A stretch of DNA of 20,508 nt. It comes from JANOGU01 sp964499865. Its GTDB lineage: Bacteria > Pseudomonadota > Alphaproteobacteria > Rhodobacterales > Rhodobacteraceae. The notes beneath the pieces are model-generated. The model had not been told where the DNA came from, did no database searches, and saw only the letters and a program-made list of their open reading frames with translations. The translations under genes and the position numbers were made by a program. Positions 14,488 to 20,508 of the stretch are shown here, in pieces (the first letter of the stretch is position 1; each line of letters starts with the position of its first letter). The DNA lies in assembly GCA_964499865.1 (NCBI GenBank), contig CAZCPY010000051.1, positions 1 to 20,508 on the forward strand, written 5' to 3'.

Positions 14488-15564
14488 TCAGCCGAAGCGC
14501 GCGGGCGACAGGCGGGCGGCGAGGTCGGCGCCGATCCCGGGGGCGCGGTCCAGGATCAGGTCGGCGGCCAGCCGCGCCGCGGCAGGGGCGGACTGGAACC
14601 CGTAGCCGCCCTGCCCCGCCAGCCAGATGAACCCCGGCGCGGCGCCGGGGCCGATGACCGGCACGCGGTCGGGCGAAAAGGTGCGCAGGCCCGCCCAGGT
14701 GGCGATGACGCGGGTGACGGGCGCGGTCATCATCGCCTCGTAGCGCGCCAGCCCCTCGGCGATCACCAGGTCGGGGGCCCAGGCGTCATGCGGCTCGCCC
14801 ACCGGGTCCTCCTCGGCCGGCGAGACGATCAGCGCGCCGGCGTCGGGTTTGGCATACCAGGTCTCGCCCGCGCCGAAGACCATCGGCCAGGCGGAGACAT
14901 CGAAGCCGCCCGGCGCAGGCAGCCGCGCCATCGACCGGCGCAGCGGGCGCAGGCCCAGGGGCGACACCCCCGCCATCGCCGCCACCCGGTCGGCCCAGGC
15001 GCCCGCGGCGTTCACCAGCACCGGCGCGGTCATGCGGCCCTGCGGCGTGTCGGCCTGCCACAGCCCGCCCGCGCGGGTGATCGCGGTCACCGGCGCGCGC
15101 GTGGTGATGACGGCGCCCGCCGCCCGGGCCTCGCGCGCGTAGCCTTGCAGCAGGCGGTCGGTGTCGATGTCCCAGGCGTGGTCGGCCGCGGCGGCAAAGG
15201 CGATGGCGGCAGGGTTCAGCACCGGCACGCGGGCCACCGCCGCCTCGACCGCGATCGCGTCAAGCGCCATCGCCGCCGCCTCGGCCCGGCCCCTTGCGGC
15301 ATCCCCGGGCCCGGCCACCAGCAGAAGCCCCCGCGGCGACAGCACGCCCTCCAGCGCCCGGAAGGCGGGACCGGAGGCGAGCGACAGCGCCACCACCGCC
15401 GGGTTGCCGTAATGCGGCTCGTACAGCGCCGCCGACCGGCCCGAGGCGTGGTGGCCCAGCACCGGTTCGGCCTCGATCAGGCAGACCGCGGCATGCGGCG
15501 CCAGCGCCGCCGCGGCCGAAACCCCGGCGATGCCGCCGCCGATGATGAGGATGTCGCTGCGCAT
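14488..15564 (-). CDS. FAD-dependent D-amino-acid dehydrogenase-like protein (resembles D-arginine dehydrogenase DauA)
   Basis: This 358-residue DAO-family flavoprotein probably oxidises a D-amino acid or related amine to the imino acid. Seen: the dinucleotide motif IIGGGIAGVSAA (7-18), HHASGRSAALYEPHYG (38-53), DIDTDRLLQGYAREA, LVNAAGAWADRVA, LRPLRRSM, ETWYAKPDAG, TWAGLRTFSPDRVPVIG and GQGGYGFQSAPA near the end. By remembered alignment to Pseudomonas DauA, Tyr53, Arg222, Tyr249 and Arg305 have counterparts. His48 is replaced by Leu47, and Glu87, which favours cationic substrates, by Leu80. Arginine is therefore unlikely to be the preferred substrate. The ATG at 15564 has only a weak GAGCGGG upstream. 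The gene lies 40 bp after the EcsC-family gene on the same strand and may share its transcript. Confidence 0.85.
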   Translation of the reverse strand: MRSDILIIGGGIAGVSAAAALAPHAAVCLIEAEPVLGHHASGRSAALYEPHYGNPAVVALSLASGPAFRALEGVLSPRGLLLVAGPGDAARGRAEAAAMALDAIAVEAAVARVPVLNPAAIAFAAAADHAWDIDTDRLLQGYAREARAAGAVITTRAPVTAITRAGGLWQADTPQGRMTAPVLVNAAGAWADRVAAMAGVSPLGLRPLRRSMARLPAPGGFDVSAWPMVFGAGETWYAKPDAGALIVSPAEEDPVGEPHDAWAPDLVIAEGLARYEAMMTAPVTRVIATWAGLRTFSPDRVPVIGPGAAPGFIWLAGQGGYGFQSAPAAARLAADLILDRAPGIGADLAARLSPARFG

Positions 15565-15604
15565 GCCCGCTCGATGCCACGGGGCGCGCGGCGGGAAAAG
15601 GGGG

Positions 15605-16366
15605 TCAGGCGCGGCGCAGGGGCAGCGGACGCGCGGCTTCGGCGAAGTCCGCGGCAATGCGGGCGGCGCCATGGCGCGACGCCAGGCGCAGCAGGGCAAA
15701 GCGCACGCGGGCGCTTTCGCGGTAGTAGCCGAGGTAGGCCGCATTCACCGCAGCCCCCGCCGCCGCCCCCAGCACCGGCACCGCCTTGGCCGCCAGCGCC
15801 CGCGCCAGCACCCCCGCCAGCGCCGGGGCGACGGTGGCCAGCAGCTTCTGCACCGCCGCCCCCGACAGCGCCAGGCGCGCGCCCAGGAACGCCGTGTCCA
15901 CTCCGTCGTCGCGGTCCAGCGGGCCGCCGTCGGCGAGCGTGCGCAGGATCTCTGCCCGCACCGCGGGGTCGGCGGGGTCGAAGCCCTCGGCCTCGGCGGC
16001 GCGCGCGATGGCCGACAGGATCAGCGTCACCGTGACCGGCAGTTCGGCCAGCGCCGTGGGCAGGCCGCCCGCGCCGCCCAGCGCCCCCGCCAGCGCCGCC
16101 GCCGCAGGCGCCGCGCGCGGCCCGAGGTCGGGCGCATGACGCCCGGCGACCGCCAGCGCCAGCCCGCGCTCCAGCGCCGCGGCCACGACTGCGGTGGCCC
16201 GCGCCTGCACGGGCGCGGGCAGGGCGGCCATCACCTCTTCGACCGACCCGCCCAGGCGGTTCAGGAGCGCGATGACGGGCCCCTGCGCCCGCCGCCAGCG
16301 GCGGGCCAGCGCCGCCACTTCGGCCGCGGGGTCGTCCACAGGGGCGGGAAGCGGGGCGTCGGTCAT
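15605..16366 (-). CDS. EcsC-family protein
   Basis: The 253 residues match the EcsC family, whose Bacillus member is linked to an ABC transporter but whose biochemical role is unclear. Supporting segments are LPVTVTLILSAIARAAEAEG (about 108-127), resembling the family's LP.T...I.RSIA..A...G region, and AAKAVPVLGAAAGAAVNAAYLGYYRESA (about 194-221), the characteristic glycine/alanine hairpin. The protein is Ala-rich, with amphipathic helices that could associate with membranes and no signal peptide. The ATG at 16366 is chosen over the adjacent GTG at 16369; neither has a strong ribosome-binding site. An 11-bp tandem repeat lies 37 bp upstream of the start. No ABC transporter gene adjoins it here. 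Confidence 0.8.
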   Translation of the reverse strand: MTDAPLPAPVDDPAAEVAALARRWRRAQGPVIALLNRLGGSVEEVMAALPAPVQARATAVVAAALERGLALAVAGRHAPDLGPRAAPAAAALAGALGGAGGLPTALAELPVTVTLILSAIARAAEAEGFDPADPAVRAEILRTLADGGPLDRDDGVDTAFLGARLALSGAAVQKLLATVAPALAGVLARALAAKAVPVLGAAAGAAVNAAYLGYYRESARVRFALLRLASRHGAARIAADFAEAARPLPLRRA

Positions 16367-16402
16367 CACCGCGATATGGGGACCCTGCGCGCGGGTTCAA
16401 TC

Positions 16403-16446
16403 GGGGGCCTGCCGGGGACTTGCCGGGGACTTGCCGGGGGCCTGCG
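16403..16446. repeat. Four-copy 11-bp tandem repeat upstream of the EcsC-family gene
   Basis: Four head-to-tail units of GGGG(G/A)C(C/T)TGCC run from 16403 to 16446. The two inner units are identical (GGGGACTTGCC) and the two outer ones share GGGGGCCTGC. It lies in the 179-bp gap between the GNAT stop and the EcsC start, where a promoter for the latter would be expected. Confidence 0.85.
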
Positions 16447-16472
16447 CGCGACCCCGCCTCAAGCGGCCCCGT

Positions 16473-16488
16473 CCCGGCGAACGCCGGG
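16473..16488. terminator. Hairpin downstream of the GNAT gene
   Basis: CCCGGCG-AA-CGCCGGG is a 7-bp inverted repeat (6 bp if a GAAC tetraloop forms), 58 bp past the GNAT stop. On the plus strand it is followed by a pyrimidine run ending in CTTTT. On the minus strand, the direction of the neighbouring genes, no U-tract follows, so it may be a dispersed palindrome and not a true terminator. Confidence 0.45.
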
Positions 16489-16545
16489 GCCCTCCCCCTT
16501 TTCCGGGCCGCCCCCTTCCCTCGCGCCGCGGGACCGGACAGGCGC

Positions 16546-17049
16546 TCAGGCCCAGCCCTGCCCCGGCGCGGCCTTCGTCACGGGGCCCCCCACGCCCTGC
16601 CAGGCGCCCGGCCGCAGTTCCATCCCCAGCACCCGATCGGGGTTCGTGGGCGGGGGCATCGTGACCCCGTGCAGGCGGCGAAAGCCGAAGCGGCCGTAGT
16701 AGGGCGCGTCCCCGACCAGCATCACCCGCGTGCCCCCCAGCCGCCGCGCCTCGGCGAGGCTTTCGAGGATCAGCAGACCCCCCAGCCCCTCGCCCTGCCG
16801 CGTCGGGTGGACGGCGACCGGCCCCAGCAGCAGCGCCCCGCGCCCGCCCACCCGCACCGGCCAATGGCGGATCGCCCCCGCCAGCACGCCGCCCGCATCG
16901 CGCAGCACCAGGCACAGCGCAGCCACCGGCGGCACGCCGTCGCGCAGCCGGTAGGACGACAGCGCCGTCCGCCCCGGCGCAAAGCACAGGTCGAGCAGCG
17001 CCTCGACCTCCCACCCGTCGGCCTCGGTCTCTTCCTCCAGCTGATACAC
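16546..17049 (-). CDS. GNAT-family N-acetyltransferase (YhbS type)
   Basis: This transfers an acetyl group from acetyl-CoA to an unknown amine; about 167 residues, cytoplasmic. Seen: ALLDLCFAPGRTALSSYRLRDGVPPV (about 17-42), LLLGPVAVHPTRQGEGLGGLLI (about 73-94) with the acetyl-CoA pyrophosphate-binding R-Q-G-x-G-L-G loop, and VMLVGDAPYYGRFGFRRL (about 109-126), typical of the YhbS subgroup. No ATG exists in frame. GTG at 17049 is preferred because a GGGGGG run lies about 6 nt upstream; GTG at 17055 is too close to that run. An ATG at 17089 opens a different frame that lacks all the motifs. It is divergent from the flavin-reductase gene with about 75 bp between starts. Confidence 0.86.
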   Translation of the reverse strand: MYQLEEETEADGWEVEALLDLCFAPGRTALSSYRLRDGVPPVAALCLVLRDAGGVLAGAIRHWPVRVGGRGALLLGPVAVHPTRQGEGLGGLLILESLAEARRLGGTRVMLVGDAPYYGRFGFRRLHGVTMPPPTNPDRVLGMELRPGAWQGVGGPVTKAAPGQGWA

Positions 17050-17124
17050 CCGCACCCCCCGGAGAATCGGCTGGAAAGGCGGGTAACATGGGCCTAGGTG
17101 CGCAGCAAACCGGAGGCGCGCGCG

Positions 17125-17709
17125 ATGTTCTACCGACCCCAGGACGGCCACGGCCTGCCGCGCAACCCGTTCAACGCGATCGTGGCGCCGCGCCCGATCG
17201 GCTGGATCTCGACCACCGGCCCGATGGGCGACAACCTCGCGCCCTACAGCTTCTTCAACGCGGTGGCCTACACGCCGCTGCAGGTTATGTTCGCCTCGAA
17301 CGGGCTGAAGGACAGCGTCCGCAACATCCGCGACACCGGCGTCTTCTGCGTCAACATCGTGGGCGAGGCGCAGTTGCGGGCGATGAGCGAGACCTCCGCC
17401 GCGGTGCCGCGGGACGTCGACGAATTCACCCTGGCAGGCCTGCCGCGCGTGCCTTGCGCGACGATCCCCTGCCCGCGCGTCGACGGCGCCCCGGCGGCGC
17501 TGGAATGCGAGGCGGTGCGGGAAATCGTACTCGATGGGCCTGACAACATCGTCACCATCGGCCGCGTCACCGGGGTGCACATCCGCGACGACTGTCTGGT
17601 GGACGGATGGCTGGACATCGCCCGCTATCACCCCGTCGCGCGGCTGGGCTACCAGGACTACACGGTCGTGCGCGACCGCGTGACGCTGAAGCGGCCGGAC
17701 GAGCGGTAG
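17125..17709 (+). CDS. Flavin reductase family protein (FMN-binding split barrel)
   Basis: The 194-residue protein belongs to the flavin-reductase-like, FMN-binding split-barrel family (DIM6/NTAB group). Seen: FNAIVAPRPIGWISTTG (about 16-32), NLAPYSFFNAVAYTPLQVMFA (about 37-57), the central flavin-binding segment, KDSVRNIRDTGVFCVNIV (about 62-79), and the family's closing region LDIARYHPVARLGYQDY (about 163-179). These proteins bind FMN and often reduce flavin for a partner monooxygenase, but no such partner is adjacent. The ATG has GGAGG 8 nt upstream. A perfect 10-bp hairpin begins at the last base of the stop codon, so the gene is probably monocistronic. Exact substrate unknown. Confidence 0.9.
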   Translation: MFYRPQDGHGLPRNPFNAIVAPRPIGWISTTGPMGDNLAPYSFFNAVAYTPLQVMFASNGLKDSVRNIRDTGVFCVNIVGEAQLRAMSETSAAVPRDVDEFTLAGLPRVPCATIPCPRVDGAPAALECEAVREIVLDGPDNIVTIGRVTGVHIRDDCLVDGWLDIARYHPVARLGYQDYTVVRDRVTLKRPDER

Positions 17710-17740
17710 GCGCGCCGCTGGCAGTCCCGCGCGGCGCGCC
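17709..17740 (+). terminator. Terminator-like hairpin abutting the flavin reductase stop
   Basis: GGCGCGCCGC and GCGGCGCGCC form a perfect 10-bp stem around a 12-nt loop. The stem begins at the final G of the TAG stop. There is no U-tract. A second inverted repeat, CCCGCCCC and GGGGCGGG (17751-17777), follows 10 bp later. Confidence 0.6.
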
Positions 17741-17750
17741 CGACGCAAAC

Positions 17751-17777
17751 CCCGCCCCAAGCCTGACCCGGGGCGGG
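17751..17777. repeat. Palindrome related to the znuA-galM intergenic element
   Basis: This 8-bp inverted repeat with an 11-nt loop contains, on the minus strand, CCCCGGGTCAGGC. That matches CCCCGGGTCAAGC at 7833-7845 except for one base. Both lie in intergenic DNA next to gene ends, as expected of a dispersed palindromic repeat family. Confidence 0.5.
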
Positions 17778-17908
17778 CGTGCCGCGGTGTCGAGCCCCCG
17801 GATATGTGACCGCGCGCGGCGCAAAGCCTGCCAGTGCGCGCAAAATCCGCTTTGCAGCCGCATCAGGGCCCGCCTAGGGTTCGCCACGGACCAGACGGAC
17901 ATCTTCCC

Positions 17909-18358
17909 ATGCCCCGGATCGCCTTTGCCCCCTGTCCATTGTCCTGCCCGCGGTTCGCCCGATCCCGGACAGCCGAGGCTTTCGGCAACGGTGCCGGGTT
18001 CGCAGCGCGGGCCCGCGGGCCCGATGCGGCGGAGGCGTTCCGCTGCGTCGACGTCTCGGCCGGGGCCCGGCCCCTGCCGGAAAGCGCCGCGCCGCTGATC
18101 GGCACCCCCTGCCGGGGCAGCGCCAAGGCGACGGGCGGTCCGCCCTTCGCCCGCCGGACCGGCGCCGTCCGGTCCGGCGTCCGGACCGCCGGAAGGGTCC
18201 CGGGATCGATCATGCGCATGGCCCTGCGGCGGGTCCGGGGCGGCAGGGGCGGGCCGGAAATCGCCAGGCGCGACAGTCCGGGCGCCAGGACGGCCCGCGA
18301 CCCCGCCGCCTGCGCATTCGGACCGGCCCGGACCGGGCGGAAGTTGCAGGGGGCCTGA
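17909..18358 (+). CDS. Doubtful ORF ending in a TGATG junction with mtnP
   Basis: This 149-codon frame starts at ATG 17909 and its TGA overlaps the mtnP ATG as TGATG. In favour: the overlap is the arrangement seen in coupled genes, and nearly 90% of third positions are G or C. Against: second positions are also very G/C-rich, about one residue in six is Arg, and no hydrophobic core, domain or signal peptide is visible. There is no good ribosome-binding site, and the reverse strand (18217-17863) is open too. It may be chance in GC-rich DNA or a decayed gene. mtnP has its own ribosome-binding site and does not need it. Confidence 0.2.
   Translation: MPRIAFAPCPLSCPRFARSRTAEAFGNGAGFAARARGPDAAEAFRCVDVSAGARPLPESAAPLIGTPCRGSAKATGGPPFARRTGAVRSGVRTAGRVPGSIMRMALRRVRGGRGGPEIARRDSPGARTARDPAACAFGPARTGRKLQGA
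18152..18179. repeat. Perfect 11-bp hairpin upstream of mtnP
   Basis: CGCCGGACCGG and CCGGTCCGGCG pair perfectly around the loop CGCCGT, about 180 bp before mtnP. The arm contains CCGGACCGG, which occurs again at 18328-18336 just before the mtnP ribosome-binding site and could compete for pairing. No function is known. Confidence 0.55.
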
Positions 18359-19221
18359 TGAGCGACCGGATGATCGGCATCCTCGGCGGGTCGGGCCTCT
18401 ACGCGGTCGAGGGGCTGGAGGGCGCCTCCGAGGTCGCCGTCAGGACCCCCTGGGGCGCGCCCTCGGGGCCGCTGACCCTGGGCCGGATCGACGGCGTGCC
18501 GGTCGCCTTCCTGCCCCGCCACGGACGCGGCCACGCGCTGACCCCGACGGCGGTGAACTACCGCGCCAACATCGACGCGCTGAAGCGCGCGGGCTGCACC
18601 GAGGTCGTGTCGGTCTCGGCCGTGGGCTCGCTGCGCGAGGACTACGCGCCCGGCGATTTCGTCCTGGTCGGGCAGTACATCGACCGCACCACGGCGCGCG
18701 AGCGGTCCTTCTTCGGCCCGGGCTGCGTGGCGCATGTCTCGCTCGCCCATCCCACCTGCGCCCGGCTGTCGGAGGCCTGCGCACGGGCGGCCGGCGAGGT
18801 GCGGCTGCACCGGGGCGCCACCTACATCGCCATCGAGGGGCCGCAGTTCTCGACCCTGGCCGAAAGCCGCCTCTACCGGGCCTGGGGCGCCGACGTCATC
18901 GGCATGACGGGGATGCCCGAGGCCCGTCTCGCGCGCGAGGCCGAGCTTTGCTATGCCTGCGTGGCGATGGTGACCGATCATGACTGCTGGCACGCGGGGC
19001 ACGGGGCGGTGCAGGTGACGGACGTGCTGCGCGTGCTTGCCGCCAACGCGGCGGCGGCGCGGGGACTGGTGGCACGGCTGCCGGGCCTGCGGGGCGTGGC
19101 GCGCACGGCCTGCCCGCAGGGCTGCGACCACGCGCTCGACCATGCGCTGATCACCGCGCCGGAGGCGCGCGACCCCGACATGCTGGCGCGGCTGGACGCC
19201 GTCGCGGGGCGGGTGCTGTGA
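18358..19221 (+). CDS. mtnP: S-methyl-5'-thioadenosine phosphorylase
   Basis: This cleaves methylthioadenosine, a by-product of polyamine and acyl-homoserine-lactone synthesis, with phosphate to adenine and 5-methylthioribose-1-phosphate; 287 residues, cytoplasmic. Seen: GILGGSGLY (7-15), the phosphate-binding segment LPRHGRGH (52-59), NYRANIDALK (67-76), SAVGSLRE (87-94), IEGPQFSTLAESRLYRAWGADVIGMTGMPEA (159-189) with the purine and ribose contacts, and VTDHDCW (205-211), the base-recognition loop of MTA phosphorylases. AGGGGG lies 5 nt before the ATG. The downstream apt gene salvages the adenine produced. The stop overlaps the next start (GTGA). Purine nucleoside phosphorylase is the alternative reading, but the DHDCW loop and the apt partner favour MTA. 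Confidence 0.94.
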   Translation: MSDRMIGILGGSGLYAVEGLEGASEVAVRTPWGAPSGPLTLGRIDGVPVAFLPRHGRGHALTPTAVNYRANIDALKRAGCTEVVSVSAVGSLREDYAPGDFVLVGQYIDRTTARERSFFGPGCVAHVSLAHPTCARLSEACARAAGEVRLHRGATYIAIEGPQFSTLAESRLYRAWGADVIGMTGMPEARLAREAELCYACVAMVTDHDCWHAGHGAVQVTDVLRVLAANAAAARGLVARLPGLRGVARTACPQGCDHALDHALITAPEARDPDMLARLDAVAGRVL

Positions 19222-19886
19222 GGCGGCTCGCGCTCATCCTCGCGCTGGCGGCAACGCCCGCCCGGGCCGACACCTGGGTCACCTTCGACCGCCCCGTCGA
19301 CGACCGCAGCTTCTACCGCGCCGTCGCCTGCGCCGCCCCGGCAGGCGCGCGCTGCACCGACCCGCTGACCCGCTGGTCCGCGCGCGACCGCCGCGACCTG
19401 ACGGTCTCCCTCCGCCTGATGGACGAAGGCCCCCGCACCCCCCGCCGCGCGGCGATGTCGCAGGCGATCGACCACGCCATCCGCGAGATCAACGCCACCG
19501 GCGCAGACCTGCGGCTGGTGCGCGTGCGCGACGGGCTGGATGCGATGATCGACGTCTGGGACAGCCGCTTCCGCGAGGGCGACCCCATCGTGATGCCCTC
19601 CGAAGACCTGCGCGGCGAGGCGCTGATGGAAGGCGCCCGCGTGCAGGTCTGGTGGGACGGCGACTTTACCCTGACCCGCGCCGTGATCCTGATCGCCGCC
19701 GACCTCGGAACCCCGGACCTCCGCTCGGTGGTGCTGGAGGAAATGGTCCAGTCGCTCGGACTTCTGACCGACATCGAAGGCGAAGCCTATGCCGAAACCT
19801 CGATCTTCTCGGAAAGCTCGAACGCGGTGACGCGCCTGCGCGGCCAGGACGCCACCGCCATCCGCCTGCATTACCCCCGCGACTGA
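19218..19886 (+). CDS. Secreted DUF2927-family protein
   Basis: This is a 222-residue exported protein of a family without assigned function (DUF2927), common in Rhodobacterales. The start is GTG, overlapping the mtnP stop as GTGA. A short signal peptide (about 1-17, RRLALILALAATPARA) is followed by the mature protein. The segment AVILIAADLGTPDLRSVVLEEMVQSLGLLTDI (about 155-186) is the family core. Its LEEMVQSLG resembles a degenerate metalloprotease helix (HExxQ-like), but the first histidine is missing. SIFSESS follows at about 195. Cys38 and Cys46 could pair. It sits between mtnP and apt, 17 bp before apt. A periplasmic protein in an adenine-salvage operon is functionally unexplained. Confidence 0.85.
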   Translation: MRRLALILALAATPARADTWVTFDRPVDDRSFYRAVACAAPAGARCTDPLTRWSARDRRDLTVSLRLMDEGPRTPRRAAMSQAIDHAIREINATGADLRLVRVRDGLDAMIDVWDSRFREGDPIVMPSEDLRGEALMEGARVQVWWDGDFTLTRAVILIAADLGTPDLRSVVLEEMVQSLGLLTDIEGEAYAETSIFSESSNAVTRLRGQDATAIRLHYPRD

Positions 19887-19903
19887 CCGCCTCGAGGATC
19901 GCC

Positions 19904-20434
19904 ATGAAGACCGTCCGCGACTACATCCGCACCATCGTGGACTTCCCCCGCGAAGGCATCCTGTTCCGCGACGTGACCACGCTGTTCGCCGATCCGCGCG
20001 GCTTCCGGATGGCGGTGGACCAGTTGCTGTCGCCCTACGCGGGCATGCGCATCGACAAGGTGGCGGGGCTCGAGGCGCGCGGCTTCATCCTCGGGGGTGC
20101 CGTGGCGCACCAGTTGTCCACGGGCTTCGTGCCGATCCGCAAGAAGGGCAAACTGCCCGCCGCCACGATCAGCCAGGCCTATGCGCTGGAATACGGCGAG
20201 GCGGTGATGGAAGTGCACGACGACGCCGTGGCCCCGGGCGAGACGGTGCTGCTGGTCGACGACCTTCTGGCCACCGGCGGCACGGCCGAGGCCGGCCTGC
20301 GGCTGATGGAACGCCTGGGCGCCCGGGTGATCGGCTGCGCCTTCGTCATCGACCTGCCCGACCTCGGCGGCCGCGCCCGTCTGGAAGCGCTCGGCCTGCC
20401 GGTCCACGCGCTCTGCGCCTTCGACGGACACTGA
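19904..20434 (+). CDS. apt: Adenine phosphoribosyltransferase
   Basis: This converts adenine and phosphoribosyl pyrophosphate to AMP and pyrophosphate in one salvage step; 176 residues, cytoplasmic, normal length. Seen: the N-terminal IRTIVDFPREGILFRDVTTLF (8-28) typical of Apt, GLEARGFILGGAVAH (55-69), the flexible-loop region IRKKGKLPAATISQAYALEYG (78-98), and the PRPP-binding loop VLLVDDLLATGGTA (115-128). GAGG lies 7 nt before the ATG. It closes the mtnP-DUF2927-apt unit, where MtnP supplies its substrate adenine. Confidence 0.96.
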   Translation: MKTVRDYIRTIVDFPREGILFRDVTTLFADPRGFRMAVDQLLSPYAGMRIDKVAGLEARGFILGGAVAHQLSTGFVPIRKKGKLPAATISQAYALEYGEAVMEVHDDAVAPGETVLLVDDLLATGGTAEAGLRLMERLGARVIGCAFVIDLPDLGGRARLEALGLPVHALCAFDGH

Positions 20435-20508
20435 CACGCGGCGCGAAGCAAATCGCGTGCCTTCGGCACATTCCTTTCGTCTCGCCTCACGGGGCCTGAA
20501 GAAGGCCC
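20435..20508 (+). terminator. Probable terminator region after apt (truncated by window edge)
   Basis: Two inverted repeats follow apt: CACGCG and CGCGTG (20435-20440 and 20454-20459), then GGGCCT-gaaga-AGGCCC (20492-20508), whose right arm is the last base pairs of the window. A U-tract, if any, lies outside. Position and the short loop make the second the likelier terminator for the mtnP-apt unit. Confidence 0.5.

Larger units (their letters stand above)
17710..18357. other. 648-bp stretch upstream of mtnP without a confident gene
   Basis: Apart from the two palindromes at its start, this stretch holds a 13-bp palindrome GGGCGG-t-CCGCCC at 18133-18145 and an 11-bp stem at 18152-18179. CCGGACCG occurs at 18154, 18181 and 18328, with a near copy (CGGACCGG) at 18319. 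Open frames exist on both strands but encode Arg/Pro/Gly-rich sequence with no recognisable family. The best of them is listed separately with low confidence. I see no riboswitch I can name. Confidence 0.5.

Noticed and set aside
17050..17760. Minus-strand extension of the GNAT frame through the flavin reductase gene
   Set aside because: It is antisense to a well-supported gene and has no family similarity; the GNAT domain begins after 17049.
18217..18357. Search for a SAM- or adenine-type riboswitch upstream of mtnP
   Set aside because: I could not recognise any known aptamer core; the stems present are not specific to a named class.

Overview
This is a GC-rich (roughly 70%) window whose proteins look like those of an alphaproteobacterium of the Rhodobacteraceae (Rhodobacter/Paracoccus type). 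The grounds are the DUF3333-type PstA, the extended PstC, the N-terminally extended TrmD, a DUF2927 protein, and G/C at nearly every third codon position. The family assignment is inferred from protein character and was not searched.

Layout. (1) 1-4653, minus strand: a phosphate-specific transport operon pstS-pstC-pstA-pstB, with pstB cut by the left edge. It is preceded by a good Pho-box candidate and a probable hairpin in the pstS leader. (2) 4799-7785, minus strand: trmD, a membrane protein of unknown function, and galM, with strong hairpins between the units. (3) 7854-10871: a zinc-uptake locus. znuA is on the minus strand, divergent from zur-znuC-znuB on the plus strand. The last three genes overlap by ATGA junctions, and a Zur-box-like palindrome sits in the 53-bp divergent gap. 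ZnuC carries a His/Asp-rich C-terminal tail, while ZnuA lacks the usual His-rich loop. (4) 10934-11395: a small exported or anchored protein of unknown function. (5) 11497-13995: an 832-residue FAD oxidoreductase fused to a GcvT-like folate domain (dimethylglycine/sarcosine dehydrogenase family). (6) 14488-16366, minus strand: a D-arginine-dehydrogenase-like flavoprotein and an EcsC-family protein. (7) 16546-17709: a divergent pair, a YhbS-type GNAT acetyltransferase (minus) and a flavin-reductase-family protein (plus). (8) 18358-20434, plus strand: mtnP, a secreted DUF2927 protein and apt, packed as an operon. MtnP frees adenine from methylthioadenosine and Apt recycles it to AMP.

Two long stretches have no confident gene: 13996-14487 (between convergent genes) and 17710-18357 (upstream of mtnP). 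Both hold hairpins and short repeats. The second also holds an open frame ending in a TGATG junction with mtnP, which I regard as doubtful. I see no tRNA, rRNA, CRISPR, transposase or phage gene. Most of the window is ordinary core and transport content. The most unusual signals are the zinc-locus architecture (His tail moved to the ATPase, operator overlapping the zur start codon, a possible 9-codon leader) and the periplasmic DUF2927 gene inside an adenine-salvage operon.
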